Positions 22,986 through 31,745 of a stretch of 58,985 nt of DNA are shown piece after piece; within the stretch, counting starts at the first letter, position 1; every line of letters begins with the position of its first letter. A program made the translations under genes and the position numbers. Under the pieces are notes generated by a model that saw nothing but the letters and a program-made list of their open reading frames with translations, made no database searches and was not told the origin of the DNA. This DNA is from CAYYFX01 sp964471155 (lineage in GTDB: Bacteria > ARS69). Location: NCBI GenBank assembly GCA_964471155.1, contig CAYYFX010000011.1, positions 1 to 58,985 on the forward strand, given 5' to 3'.

Positions 22986-24959
22986 TCACCCGGACCCCGC
23001 GCCGGACGGCGGCGTCGCGCGTTCCAGGTCCCGGATCGTCCGCTGCAGCCGCTGCCGGTCCTCCGCGTTCGCCGCGGGCGTGAGCGCGAGCGCCCGCTTC
23101 AGCATCGCGATGCCGCGGGCGCGGTCCCCGAGCCGCACGAGCGTGTTCCCCTGCAGCCGGCGCGCGACCCACGCGCCCTCCTCGTCGTCGCGCACGCAGA
23201 CATCCAGCGTGCGCACGACCTCGTGGAAGTTGCGCTGGTCGAAGAGGAGGCGCGCCAGGCCCATCGCGGCGAGGTTCCGGTTCGACGCCGGGTGGCCGAG
23301 CGCGAGCAGGAACTCGCGCTCCGCGTCCTGCACGCGCTCCTGCTCCAGGTGCAGGTATGCGGACTGCACGAGACTCCGCGCGAAGTACGCGGATCCGCCG
23401 AGACCGTCGCGCAGGGGGGACGGCGGCGTGTCCGGCGTGATCGGGAGGTCCGCCCAGGCCAGCGCGGCCGCGTCGCGCTGCCGCACGGACATCTCCGCGT
23501 TGAGCGGAGCCAGGCGGAAGGCCAGGCCGTGCGGCAGCAGCTTCCACTCCTCGCCGAGCAGCGACGCCTTGCGCTCCGTGTCGAAGAACACGCTCGCGTC
23601 CACGAACACGGGGCGACCGCCCGTCTCCGCGACGACCTGCCGCAGCAGCGCGGCGTCCACCGCGCCGCGCGGCTGCGTGGCGCCCAACGGGAGCAGGGGA
23701 CGGCCCGAGCGCACGGCGGACAGCGTGGTGGCGTCCCCGACGTCGATCACCTCCACATCGGAACGCAGGCCGTCCGCCGCCAGCGCGAGCGCCACGGGAT
23801 TGGCCGTGAACAGCACGGCGTCGGCGGGAAGCGTCTCGAGGACCGTGCTCGTCCAGGTCACGCCCTTCTCGGCGGAGCGGTCCAGGCGGTCGTGTGACAC
23901 CGCGAAGAGCGCGACCACGGTCGCCGCCGCCACGGCCGGCGCCGCGCCGCCGGCGCGGGACGCGATGCGCGAGAGCGCGGGGACGGACCAGAACAGGAAG
24001 GACCAGCCCAGCAGCGCGGCCGCGGTGCCCGGCGCCCGCGGCGTGCCGAGCACGACGGCCGCCGCGACGATCGCGTGCACCACGAGGAACGGCCGCGCGC
24101 GCCGCGCGGCGCCGGACAGGAACGCGGCGATCCCCGCGATCCCGAGCGCGATGCCGAGCGGCCCGGTGTTGCGCCACAGCGCGCCGCCGACGGCGCGCAC
24201 GCCGTCGATCCAGCGCTGCGGACCGCCGGGGGCCCAGACCGCGCCCTGCGCGCCGCCTGCCCAGCCGGCGAGCGCGTCCAGCGGGCCGCGCGCCTGCGCG
24301 GCGTGGGAGACGCCGTCGCCCGGCGCGAGCCACGGCAGGAGCACCGCGAGGAACCCGAGGAGGACGCCGAGGGCGCAGTGTCGCAGGAACTGGCCGCCGC
24401 GCGCCGGCGACATGCGCAGCGTGGCGAGGAGTGCGAACGCCCCGAACCCCGGGAGCACGAAGAGCACGAACGCGTCGTCCGCGAGGGCCAGCCCGAGCAG
24501 CAGGCCCCCGAGCCGCGGGCGGGGCGAGTCCGCGGACCAGGCCAGCGCGGCGCCGGACAGGAGCAGCAGCAGCACCGGGACGGGGTGCGCCGTGAGCCCG
24601 AGCCCTCCGGTGTCCCCGCCGAGCGGCAGCGCGGCTCCCACGAGGAGCGCCGCGGCCACCGGGGCGCCGCAGCTGCGCGCGGCGAGCCGCGCCGCGACGA
24701 CCGCCGCCCCGGCCAGCAGGAGCCCTGCCGCGAGGTGGATCGCGCGGAAGAGCCCGGTGGGCGCCCACACGAGCCGGACGAGATCCGCGCCCAGCGCCAG
24801 GATCCGGGACGAGACCGGATGCGGCGGCGACGTGCCGAGGCTTCCGTCCACCGCCATCGCCATCCGCGCGTCCAGGGCCGAGACGGCGCCGGACGCGTGG
24901 AACGTGGCGGCCACCGCCACGGCGAACACCGCAATCGCGAAGAGAAGGGATCGTGCCAT
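22986..24959 (-). CDS. Large polytopic membrane protein with C-terminal TPR-like region
   Basis: The 657-residue protein has hydrophobic segments over about residues 1-370, a periplasmic-type alpha/beta stretch (AVLFTANPVALALAADG) and C-terminal helical repeats (LVQSAYLHLEQERVQDAERE; AWVARRLQGNTLVRLGDRAR). The N-terminal loop with SPPHPVSSRILALG is reminiscent of DUF2723/O-mannosyltransferase-like GT-C proteins of FCB bacteria, where a P-H-P-P-G-Y-P-type loop occurs. That relation is tentative. ATG 24959 (MARSLLF) begins the first helix; ATG 25031 upstream would add 24 basic residues. Function not assigned. Confidence 0.6.
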   Translation of the reverse strand: MARSLLFAIAVFAVAVAATFHASGAVSALDARMAMAVDGSLGTSPPHPVSSRILALGADLVRLVWAPTGLFRAIHLAAGLLLAGAAVVAARLAARSCGAPVAAALLVGAALPLGGDTGGLGLTAHPVPVLLLLLSGAALAWSADSPRPRLGGLLLGLALADDAFVLFVLPGFGAFALLATLRMSPARGGQFLRHCALGVLLGFLAVLLPWLAPGDGVSHAAQARGPLDALAGWAGGAQGAVWAPGGPQRWIDGVRAVGGALWRNTGPLGIALGIAGIAAFLSGAARRARPFLVVHAIVAAAVVLGTPRAPGTAAALLGWSFLFWSVPALSRIASRAGGAAPAVAAATVVALFAVSHDRLDRSAEKGVTWTSTVLETLPADAVLFTANPVALALAADGLRSDVEVIDVGDATTLSAVRSGRPLLPLGATQPRGAVDAALLRQVVAETGGRPVFVDASVFFDTERKASLLGEEWKLLPHGLAFRLAPLNAEMSVRQRDAAALAWADLPITPDTPPSPLRDGLGGSAYFARSLVQSAYLHLEQERVQDAEREFLLALGHPASNRNLAAMGLARLLFDQRNFHEVVRTLDVCVRDDEEGAWVARRLQGNTLVRLGDRARGIAMLKRALALTPAANAEDRQRLQRTIRDLERATPPSGAGSG

Positions 24960-25034
24960 TTCCGCCCGGTCCGCGCGGCACGACGCGGCCGCGAAACGCC
25001 GGATTGTCCGGACGGCCGCGCGGGGTGTCAACGC

Positions 25035-25058
25035 GGGGCTGCGGGGCTGCGGGGCTGC
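25035..25058. repeat. Three tandem copies of GGGGCTGC
   Basis: Three perfect 8-base units stand in the spacer just upstream of the larger 13-bp repeat array. This is probably slippage in GC-rich DNA. Confidence 0.7.
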
Positions 25059-25085
25059 GCGCCGGGGCCCCGCCTCAGCCCTCGG

Positions 25086-25150
25086 CTCAGCCCACGAACT
25101 CAGCCCACGAACTCAGCCCACGAGCCCAGCCCACGAGCTCAGCCCACGAG
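25086..25150. repeat. Five-unit 13-bp tandem repeat over a stop codon
   Basis: Units CTCAGCCCACGAA, CTCAGCCCACGAA, CTCAGCCCACGAG, CCCAGCCCACGAG and CTCAGCCCACGAG run head to tail; a degenerate sixth copy precedes them. The stop codon (TGA) of the minus-strand gene ending at 25139 is formed inside the last unit. Because 13 is not a multiple of three, unit gain or loss would affect reading only downstream of the stop. Confidence 0.85.
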
Positions 25151-25495
25151 CGAGGGGTAGGTGGCGGCGACGGACTTGAGGAACACGTCCACGCCGCGAT
25201 CCAGCGGCTGGATCTCCACGGTGTTCACGGCGCCGGTCTCCACGAGCCGCCACACCTCGCCCTCGCGGGGCCGCATCCGCACGCGGATCCACAGCCCGTC
25301 CGCCGTGGCCCGCGCCGTGACCACGCGCCCGGCCGGCGGCCCCCCGCGATAGAACCGGGCCACCGCACCGGCCTCGAGCTCCCGCGCGACGGCCTCCGCC
25401 TCCTCCCGCGTCAGCTCCGGCGCGGCCCCGCGCGCCTGGAACGACCGCGTTCCCGCATCGACGCTCTCGGCCACCACCCGCAACCGAACCAGCAT
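25139..25495 (-). CDS. Hypothetical 118-residue protein
   Basis: I do not recognise a family. The protein is soluble and mixed alpha/beta: MLVRLRVVAESVDAGTRSF, a charged helix (TREEAEAVARELEAGA), a YRGGPPAGRVVTARATADG strand-turn region and GAVNTVEIQPLDRGVDVFL. ATG 25495 is preceded by GGGAGGA at good spacing, so it is very likely translated. Its last residues and stop fall in the 13-bp repeat array. It follows the winged-helix gene on the same strand after a 239-base spacer. Confidence 0.6.
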   Translation of the reverse strand: MLVRLRVVAESVDAGTRSFQARGAAPELTREEAEAVARELEAGAVARFYRGGPPAGRVVTARATADGLWIRVRMRPREGEVWRLVETGAVNTVEIQPLDRGVDVFLKSVAATYPSLVG

Positions 25496-25693
25496 GACCC
25501 GTCCTCCCGGTTGGGATCCCCTTGCGATCCTCGGGAAAGAGTCGGCGTCCCCGCCGTCCGAGTTGAGGTGCTCACGGTGGTGCGCAGAATGGGGCAGGGC
25601 GCGGATTCGATCGAAGCAGGGTGAACCCGGGACGGGGCGGCATCGCGCCGGATCGTCCAACCCGTTGCTGTCACACGGCTTGCGGTGGAGGCC

Positions 25694-25716
25694 GGGGCGG
25701 TCGTCCCGGCCGCCCC
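25694..25716 (-). terminator. GC-rich hairpin after the winged-helix gene
   Basis: GGGGCGG and CCGCCCC flank a 9-base loop about 20 bases downstream of the minus-strand stop at 25735. No T tract follows, so it may be a weak or factor-assisted terminator, or simply an mRNA end structure. Confidence 0.3.
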
Positions 25717-25734
25717 CAATCTCCGCACCACAAG

Positions 25735-26175
25735 CTACGGGTCCCAGGGGGCCTTTCGCGGGGTCTTCTTGGGTTTGAAGGAGCGGAGGTCCTCGGCCAT
25801 CTTGTCCGTCCGCTCCTTCCGCTCCCGGTTCGGGTCCCCCTCGTCGAACAACCGGATCATCTCCTCGGCCTTCTCGGCCTGCCGCTTCTTGAAGTCCTGG
25901 ACGGCCTCCGACAGGCCGGCTTCCGAGACCTCGGGCGGCAGCTTCTCCAGGGCCAGGTGGTCGCGGACGGAGACGTGGCTCTCGAAGGGGTTCTCCACGA
26001 TCGTGACGATCCCCGCAGCCTCCAGGGCGCGCAGGCGGTGGTTCGTGATCTCGGGCTTGGAGCCCAGGACCTCGGCCACCTCGTCGATCGTAGGCGGGCG
26101 CTTGAGGCGGTACTGGAGGACACGGACGGCCGCCACGTGGGCGTGGCCCTCCTCGTACGCGATGCGGACTTCCAT
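25735..26175 (-). CDS. Winged-helix (MarR/ArsR-like) DNA-binding protein
   Basis: The 146-residue protein begins MEVRIAYEEGHAHVAAVRVL. A winged-helix DNA-binding region follows (PPTIDEVAEVLGSKPEITNHRLRALEAAG split over residues 25-55, then the wing IVTIVENPFESHVSV). The C-terminal half is a charged helix with a Lys-rich end (FKPKKTPRKAPWDP). ATG 26175 has GAGGAGG upstream. No cofactor residues are evident. Its target is unknown; the next genes are divergent polysaccharide genes. Confidence 0.65.
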   Translation of the reverse strand: MEVRIAYEEGHAHVAAVRVLQYRLKRPPTIDEVAEVLGSKPEITNHRLRALEAAGIVTIVENPFESHVSVRDHLALEKLPPEVSEAGLSEAVQDFKKRQAEKAEEMIRLFDEGDPNRERKERTDKMAEDLRSFKPKKTPRKAPWDP

Positions 26176-26366
26176 GGGGAGCCTCCTCGCGCCGCAAGAT
26201 AACGGCGCCGTCCGGCGAGGGGCAAGGCGGCGGGGGCGGCAGTGTCCCGGGGCACGACCGGCGGGGCCGGACGGGGCGTCAAGACGGCCACACGGCCGGT
26301 CGATCCCCGGTGTGGACGGGAGCGCCGGTGCGACCGCACCCGCCCGGCGGCGCGGCCCGGGCCGCT

Positions 26367-26395
26367 TTGACGCGGCCGGGGGCATCCCCTAGATT
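26367..26395 (+). promoter_or_regulatory. Predicted promoter for ugd
   Basis: TTGACG (26367-26372) and TAGATT (26390-26395) are spaced by exactly 17 bases, 47 bases before the GTG of ugd. This is among the best promoter matches in the window. Confidence 0.6.
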
Positions 26396-26441
26396 CGTGC
26401 GGCTCAGGCGTCCCCCTGGGCGGGCTCAAGGAGAACTCGAC

Positions 26442-27824
26442 GTGAACATCACGATGGTGGGGACCGGCTACGTCGGTCTCGTCACGGGCGCCTGCCTCGC
26501 GGACTTCGGCAACCGGGTCATCTGCGTCGACAACGACCCGCGGAAGCTGCAGACCCTCAAGGCCGGCGACATCCCGTTCTACGAGCCCGGGCTGAAGGAG
26601 CTCGTGGAGATGAACCGCAACCGCGGCCGCCTGTCCTTCGCGGCGACGGTGGCGGAGGCGGTGCCGCAGTCCCAGGTGGTGTTCATCGCGGTCGGCACGC
26701 CGCCCGACGAGCACGGGCACGCGGACCTGCGGTACGTGCGGCAGGTGGCGGCGGAGATCGCCGACGCCATGCGCGAGTACACGGTGGTCGTGACGAAGTC
26801 CACGGTGCCCACCGGCACCGGCAAGCTGGTGGAGAGCATCATCCGCGAGCGCCGCCCGGACGCGGACTTCGACGTCGTGTCGAACCCCGAGTTCCTGCGC
26901 GAAGGCTCGGCCATCGGGGACTTCATGCGCCCGGACCGCGTGGTCATCGGCGCGTCCTCCGAGCGGGCCATGGACATGATGGAGAAGATCTACCGGCCGC
27001 TGTACCTCTTGCGCACGCCGATCGTGCGCACCACGGTCACGAACGCCGAGATGATCAAGTACGCGTCCAACGCGTTCCTCGCGCTGAAGATCTCGTACAT
27101 CAACGAGGTCGCGAACCTGTGCGACCTCGTGGGCGCCGACGTCACCGTGGTGGCGCGCGCCATGGGGCTGGACGGGCGCGTGGGCTCCAAGTTCCTGCAC
27201 GCGGGCCCCGGCTACGGCGGGTCGTGCTTCCCGAAGGACACGCTGGCGCTCACGCACATCGCCGAGAAGGCGGGGATGACCATCCGAACCATCGAGGCCG
27301 TGCTGGAGGTGAACCGCCTGCAGCAGCTCCGCATGGTGGACAAGGTCACGGGCCTGCTGGGCGACCTGCGCGGCAAGACGATCGGCGTGCTCGGCGTCAC
27401 GTTCAAGCCGAACACGGACGACGTGCGCGAGGCGCCGTCGCTCACCATCATCCCCGAGATGCAGCGGCAGGGCGCGAGGATCCGCGCGCACGACCCGGTC
27501 GTCTCGGAACTGCCGGACGTGCACGGCGTGACCTGGTGCAAGGACGCCTACTCCACCGCGGAGGGCGCGGACTGCCTGATGCTCCTCACGGAGTGGAACG
27601 AGTACCGCGACCTGGACTTCCCGCGCCTGGCGTCCATCATGCGCGGGCGCGCGTTCGTGGATTGCCGCAACATCTACGACCCGCGCGAGGTGCACGACCA
27701 CGGCTTCCGCCACGCCGCCGTGGGCCGCAGCCTCGAGGCGGCCGCGCCCTGGAAGCTCGAGGACGTGGTCATCCGCGGCTCGGACGACGCCATCCCGCGC
27801 CCGGTGGCCGAAGGCACGGCGTGA
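26442..27824 (+). CDS. ugd: UDP-glucose/UDP-sugar 6-dehydrogenase
   Basis: The 460-residue enzyme oxidises UDP-glucose to UDP-glucuronate with two NAD+. The N-terminal nucleotide fold is ITMVGTGYVGLVTGACLADFG; the catalytic cysteine is in GPGYGGSCFPKDT, and the C-terminal domain has GVTFKPNTDDVREAPS. GTG 26442 follows AAGGAGA. The product feeds the UDP-xylose synthase at 46920 and uronic-acid polymers. Its stop overlaps the next sugar gene (GTGA), so they are coupled. Confidence 0.92.
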   Translation: MNITMVGTGYVGLVTGACLADFGNRVICVDNDPRKLQTLKAGDIPFYEPGLKELVEMNRNRGRLSFAATVAEAVPQSQVVFIAVGTPPDEHGHADLRYVRQVAAEIADAMREYTVVVTKSTVPTGTGKLVESIIRERRPDADFDVVSNPEFLREGSAIGDFMRPDRVVIGASSERAMDMMEKIYRPLYLLRTPIVRTTVTNAEMIKYASNAFLALKISYINEVANLCDLVGADVTVVARAMGLDGRVGSKFLHAGPGYGGSCFPKDTLALTHIAEKAGMTIRTIEAVLEVNRLQQLRMVDKVTGLLGDLRGKTIGVLGVTFKPNTDDVREAPSLTIIPEMQRQGARIRAHDPVVSELPDVHGVTWCKDAYSTAEGADCLMLLTEWNEYRDLDFPRLASIMRGRAFVDCRNIYDPREVHDHGFRHAAVGRSLEAAAPWKLEDVVIRGSDDAIPRPVAEGTA

Positions 27825-28840
27825 AGCTGCTCGTCACCGGCGGCGCGGGGTTCATCGGGTCGAACTTCGTCCGGCACGTGCTGGCGAAGCACCCGGGCGA
27901 CGCGGTCGTCGTGCTGGACAAGCTCACCTACGCGGGCAACCTCGCGAACCTGGCGTCCGTGGCCGGCGATCCGCGCTACGCGTTCGTGCGCGGGGACATC
28001 TGCGATCCGGCCGTCGTGCGGAAGGCCATGGCCGGCTGCGACGCGGTCCTGAACTTCGCCGCCGAGACCCACGTGGACCGCTCCATCGGCGACCCCGGCA
28101 GCTTCGTGCAGACCGACGTGTACGGCGCGTACGTGCTGCTGGAGGCGGCGAAGGAGCTTGGCGTCGCCCGCTTCGTCCAGATCTCCACCGACGAGGTGTA
28201 CGGCGAGCGCATGGAGTCCGCGGCGGACGAGGAGTCCGCCCTGATGCCGCGCAACCCGTACGCCGCGTCGAAGGCCGGCGGCGACCGGCTCGCGTGGTCG
28301 TACTGGGCCACCTACGGCATGCCGGTGGTGGTCACCCGCTGCAGCAACAACTACGGCCCGAACCAGTACCCCGAGAAGCTGATCCCGCTCTTCGTCACGA
28401 ATGCGCTGGAGGATCAGCCGCTGCCGGTGTACGGGAGCGGGAAGAACGTTCGCGACTGGATCCACGTGCAGGACCACGCGGAGGCGCTGGACGTGATCCT
28501 GCGCGCCGGCGGGGACGACGTGCACGGCGAGGTCTTCAACATCTGCGCGGAGAACGCGCTCACCGTGCTGGAGATCACGGCGAAGATCCTGGCCATCCTC
28601 GGCAGGCCGTCCTCGCTGGTGCGGCACGTGACGGACCGCCAGGGCCACGACCGGCGCTACTGGCTCACCGCGCGCAAGCTGCGCGAGCGGCTGGGCTGGG
28701 CGCCGCAGCACACCTTCGCGCAGGGGATCGAGGCCACCGTGCGCTGGTACACCGACAACCCGGACTGGTGGCGGCCGATCAAGTCCGGCGAGTTCCGGGA
28801 GTACTACCGCAAGCAGTACGCGGAGATCGCGGGATCGTGA
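27821..28840 (+). CDS. rfbB: dTDP-glucose 4,6-dehydratase
   Basis: The 339-residue extended-SDR enzyme makes dTDP-4-keto-6-deoxyglucose for rhamnose and related sugars. TGGAGFIGSNFVRHVL binds NAD, TDEVYGE and YAASKAGGDRL hold the Thr-Asp-Glu and Tyr-Lys catalytic residues, and the C-terminal NPDWWRPIKSGEF is characteristic of RmlB. rmlA, rmlC and rmlD are not in view, so the final sugar is unknown. It is coupled to ugd and yhbY by GTGA overlaps. Confidence 0.92.
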   Translation: MKLLVTGGAGFIGSNFVRHVLAKHPGDAVVVLDKLTYAGNLANLASVAGDPRYAFVRGDICDPAVVRKAMAGCDAVLNFAAETHVDRSIGDPGSFVQTDVYGAYVLLEAAKELGVARFVQISTDEVYGERMESAADEESALMPRNPYAASKAGGDRLAWSYWATYGMPVVVTRCSNNYGPNQYPEKLIPLFVTNALEDQPLPVYGSGKNVRDWIHVQDHAEALDVILRAGGDDVHGEVFNICAENALTVLEITAKILAILGRPSSLVRHVTDRQGHDRRYWLTARKLRERLGWAPQHTFAQGIEATVRWYTDNPDWWRPIKSGEFREYYRKQYAEIAGS

Positions 28841-29190
28841 CGGACGACGCGGCGCGCGCCGCCGGAGCCGGGCCGGGCGCGGAGATCCCCGGGAAGACCG
28901 TGCGCGGGAAGCAGCGGCGGTACCTGCGCGGGCTCGGCGTGAACCTGGACGCGGTCGTCTTCGTGGGCAAGGAAGGCATCACGGACGCGCTGCTGGCGGA
29001 GCTGGCGCGCGTGCTGAAGGCGCGCGAGCTCGTGAAGGTGCGGCTGCTGGAGACCGTGGACGGCGATCGCAAGGACGTGGCCAAGGAGCTGGCGGAGCGC
29101 GCCGGCGCGGAACTCGTCCAGGTGCTCGGCCGGACCGCGCTCCTCTGGCGCCGCAACGAGGAGAACCCGCAGATCACGCTGCCCGCCTAG
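28837..29190 (+). CDS. YhbY-like CRM-domain RNA-binding protein
   Basis: The 117-residue protein has the CRM (CRS1-YhbY) fold: KQRRYLRGLGVNLDAVVFVGKEGIT, ELVKVRLLE, and the closing VQVLGRTALLWRRNEENP. Members bind the pre-50S ribosomal subunit (family knowledge). It starts at GTG 28837 overlapping rfbB, an unexpected position between sugar genes. A non-conserved N-terminal Ala/Gly segment precedes the domain. Confidence 0.88.
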   Translation: MTDDAARAAGAGPGAEIPGKTVRGKQRRYLRGLGVNLDAVVFVGKEGITDALLAELARVLKARELVKVRLLETVDGDRKDVAKELAERAGAELVQVLGRTALLWRRNEENPQITLPA

Positions 29191-29192
29191 CG

Positions 29193-30083
29193 ATGGCCTC
29201 CGCCCCGTCGCCGCCCGCATCCCCGTCGCCACACCCGTCGTCGTCCGGATCGCCGCCGTCCCCCGGGGCCGGTCCTCGCCGCACCGCGCTCGTCACCGGC
29301 GCGTCCGCCGGGATCGGCGTCGAGCTGGCGCGCGTGTTCGCGGCCGGGGGCTTCGACCTCGTGCTCACCGCACGCCGCCGCGAGCGGATGGATCCCCTTG
29401 CGGCCGAGCTGAGCGCGCGGCACGGCGTGCGCGTCCGCGTGCTCGCGGAGGACCTGGCAGACCCCGAGGCGCCGCAGCGCATCGCGCGCGCGCTGGACGC
29501 GGAGGGGATCCGCGTGGATGTGCTCGTGAACAACGCGGGCTACGGGCTGGGGAAGCCGTTCACCCGCACGACCTGGCGCGAGCAGGCGGACTTCCTGGAG
29601 GTGCTGCTGCGATCCGTCGTGCAGCTCACGCACCTCTTCCTGCCCGGCATGCTGGAGCGCGGCTGGGGGCGGATCCTGAACGTGTCGTCCGTGGCCGCGT
29701 TCGCGCCGGAGCGCCCGGGGGATCTCTACGCGCCGGTGAAGACCTTCATGATCCGCTTCTCGAAGTCCGTGGCGCGCGAGGTGGCGGGCGCCGGCGTGCA
29801 CGTCACCGCGGTCTGCCCCGGCTTCACGTACACCGAGTTCCACGACGTCCTCGGCGTGCGCGCCGAGGTGGGCAAGCTGCCGAAGTGGATGTGGATGGAC
29901 GCCGCCACGGTCGCCCGGCAGGGTTACGAGGCCGTGATGCGCGGCGACGAGGTGTACGTGAACGGCATCTGGAACCGCTTCGTGGTGGCGGCGTGCCAGG
30001 TGTTGCCGGCCTGGCTGATCCGCGCCCTCTCCCCGGCGGCGGCGCTGCGGCGAAGGGCGTTCGAGGCGCGGCGCACGGGCTGA
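29193..30083 (+). CDS. Short-chain dehydrogenase/reductase
   Basis: The 296-residue classical SDR has the cofactor motif ALVTGASAGIGVELA, the NNAGYG strand, the active-site Ser in NVSSVAAFAP and the Tyr-Lys pair in YAPVKTFM. The first about 30 residues are Ser/Pro-rich and probably unstructured; a later start is possible but none has a better ribosome site. The C-terminus has a hydrophobic stretch (VAACQVLPAWLIRAL) that may contact membrane. Substrate unknown. It begins two bases after yhbY and is probably the last gene of the ugd unit. Confidence 0.85.
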   Translation: MASAPSPPASPSPHPSSSGSPPSPGAGPRRTALVTGASAGIGVELARVFAAGGFDLVLTARRRERMDPLAAELSARHGVRVRVLAEDLADPEAPQRIARALDAEGIRVDVLVNNAGYGLGKPFTRTTWREQADFLEVLLRSVVQLTHLFLPGMLERGWGRILNVSSVAAFAPERPGDLYAPVKTFMIRFSKSVAREVAGAGVHVTAVCPGFTYTEFHDVLGVRAEVGKLPKWMWMDAATVARQGYEAVMRGDEVYVNGIWNRFVVAACQVLPAWLIRALSPAAALRRRAFEARRTG

Positions 30084-30092
30084 GCTCGCATG

Positions 30093-31745
30093 TCAATGCC
30101 CGGCGGACGGATCGGTCACGTGCAGCCGGCGCGCGTACCCGTCCACGTGCGTTCCGTCCGTCGGAAGGATGTCGAAGTCCTCACCGCGCCGCAGGAGATC
30201 CGCCGCGGCCCGCAGCGCGTCGGCGGCGACGGCGCGCACGGACCCCGTCCCGCTGCGGGTCGAGAGCCGCAGGGCGGACCGCCCCCACGGGACGCCCGGG
30301 GAGTCCGCCAGGGCGAGCTCGTCCAGCGGACACCCGCGCGGCACGAGGAGGACGGTTTCCGCCGATCGTGTGGCCGCGGCCGCTCCGCCATCCCGGGGGT
30401 GCTCGCGCTGCCGGGCTCGCAGGGCGGCGACCAGGCGGAGCTGCCGGTCGAACGGGACGTGATGATCGCGGTCCGAGGTCCACAGCCAGAAGAGCGAGGC
30501 GCCCGCGTCGTAGGCGCGCGGGAAGAGCAGGTCCGCCGCCGTGGAGTCCATCTGCCCGTAGATGCTCACGCCCCACCGGGCATCGAGCGCCCGCGCCGGG
30601 CCGCGCAGCAGGGCGAGGTGGTAGTCGATACACGACCTTGCGTCGGCCGGGAAGTCCACGCCGAGGACCTCCCGCACCAGCGAGGCGAAGCGAGCGGGCC
30701 GGAGCCGGCTCTCCCAGCAGATGCCGGAGGCCCCGGCCTCCAGCTGGTACGCCGCCGCGCTCGCGACGGCCTCCCACGAGACCGCCCACGTCGGCCGGAT
30801 GGAGCCGAAGAAGCAACCCTGCTTCGCGGCGGACTCCTGCAGGAAGCCGCGGCCGTAGGGACCCTTGGCGTCCAGCGTGCTTCTCATGGCCTCCGTCAGC
30901 GCGCGGGCCGCTTCCGGCAACGTGTCCGCGCTCCGCAGCGAGCCGTCGCGCATCGCACGGATCGCCGGCTCATCCGCATAGAAGAACGCGCCGAGGAAGT
31001 TCGGGCGCCAGGGCAGCTCCGGATGGTCCCGATAGCCGCCGGCCATGGTGAAGAACACCGGCTCGTCGAGGACGAACGGGAGGTTGTGCGGCGTGACGTC
31101 GAACAGGTTGAACCCCGTTTCGATCATGCGCCGATAGTCGTCGGCCTCCAGCGGCACCCACGTCCAGTCGCCGCCGGGAGGGCGACCGGTACCGTCGTCC
31201 CGGAACGCGCGACCGGTCGCCACGATCACATCGCGATCGAGCAACCGGGTCTCGATCCCCTCCGGGAGGATGGGATCCCCGAGTCCCCTTGCGACCTCAT
31301 GGAGTCGACGCCCCGCGAAGCGGACCGCCGGCGCCCGGAGGTCGGAGGAGTCCTCGCCGCGCGGGAAGAGTTCGTCCCAGGGCTCGAAGCCGGGGAGCAC
31401 CGGTACGCCCGTGCGCGCGTCGATGTACTCGATGCCGCCGCTCCCGCCGGGGTAGAGGACGTAGCGGCGTATGTCCCCGCGCGCGAACGGATCGGCCGCG
31501 CCGTCGGGAACGAGGACGGCCAAGGCGAAGAGGACCTTCCCCGTGGCATGGACATCGAACCGGATCCACCGCAGGCGCGATCCGTCGGGGTCGCGCCACG
31601 GGGATGTCGACAGCACGATGGACTCGATCTCCGGACAGCGGGGGTCCGGAGCGTCCACGCTCCACCGGATCCATTCGCTGTGGGCGCCGGCGCAGCCGGT
31701 CATCGTGAGCATGCCGAGTGCGGCCCAGCCGGCGAGCGCCCTCAC
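30093..31745 (-). CDS. Lipoprotein of unknown function, probable TIM-barrel (glycoside hydrolase-like)
   Basis: The 550-residue protein starts RALAGWAALGMLTMTGCAG, a lipoprotein signal with the acylated Cys near residue 17. The mature part has alternating strand/helix blocks ending in acidic or aromatic residues: FNLFDVTPHNLPFV, GAFFYADEPAIRAM, GASGICWESRLRPARF, GVSIYGQMDS and SLFWLWTSDRDHH. That pattern resembles barrel glycosidases, but I cannot name a family. GTG 31745 overlaps the stop of the GT4 gene (GTGA), fixing the start. Context suggests a polysaccharide-modifying or surface-anchored enzyme. Confidence 0.6.
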   Translation of the reverse strand: MRALAGWAALGMLTMTGCAGAHSEWIRWSVDAPDPRCPEIESIVLSTSPWRDPDGSRLRWIRFDVHATGKVLFALAVLVPDGAADPFARGDIRRYVLYPGGSGGIEYIDARTGVPVLPGFEPWDELFPRGEDSSDLRAPAVRFAGRRLHEVARGLGDPILPEGIETRLLDRDVIVATGRAFRDDGTGRPPGGDWTWVPLEADDYRRMIETGFNLFDVTPHNLPFVLDEPVFFTMAGGYRDHPELPWRPNFLGAFFYADEPAIRAMRDGSLRSADTLPEAARALTEAMRSTLDAKGPYGRGFLQESAAKQGCFFGSIRPTWAVSWEAVASAAAYQLEAGASGICWESRLRPARFASLVREVLGVDFPADARSCIDYHLALLRGPARALDARWGVSIYGQMDSTAADLLFPRAYDAGASLFWLWTSDRDHHVPFDRQLRLVAALRARQREHPRDGGAAAATRSAETVLLVPRGCPLDELALADSPGVPWGRSALRLSTRSGTGSVRAVAADALRAAADLLRRGEDFDILPTDGTHVDGYARRLHVTDPSAGH

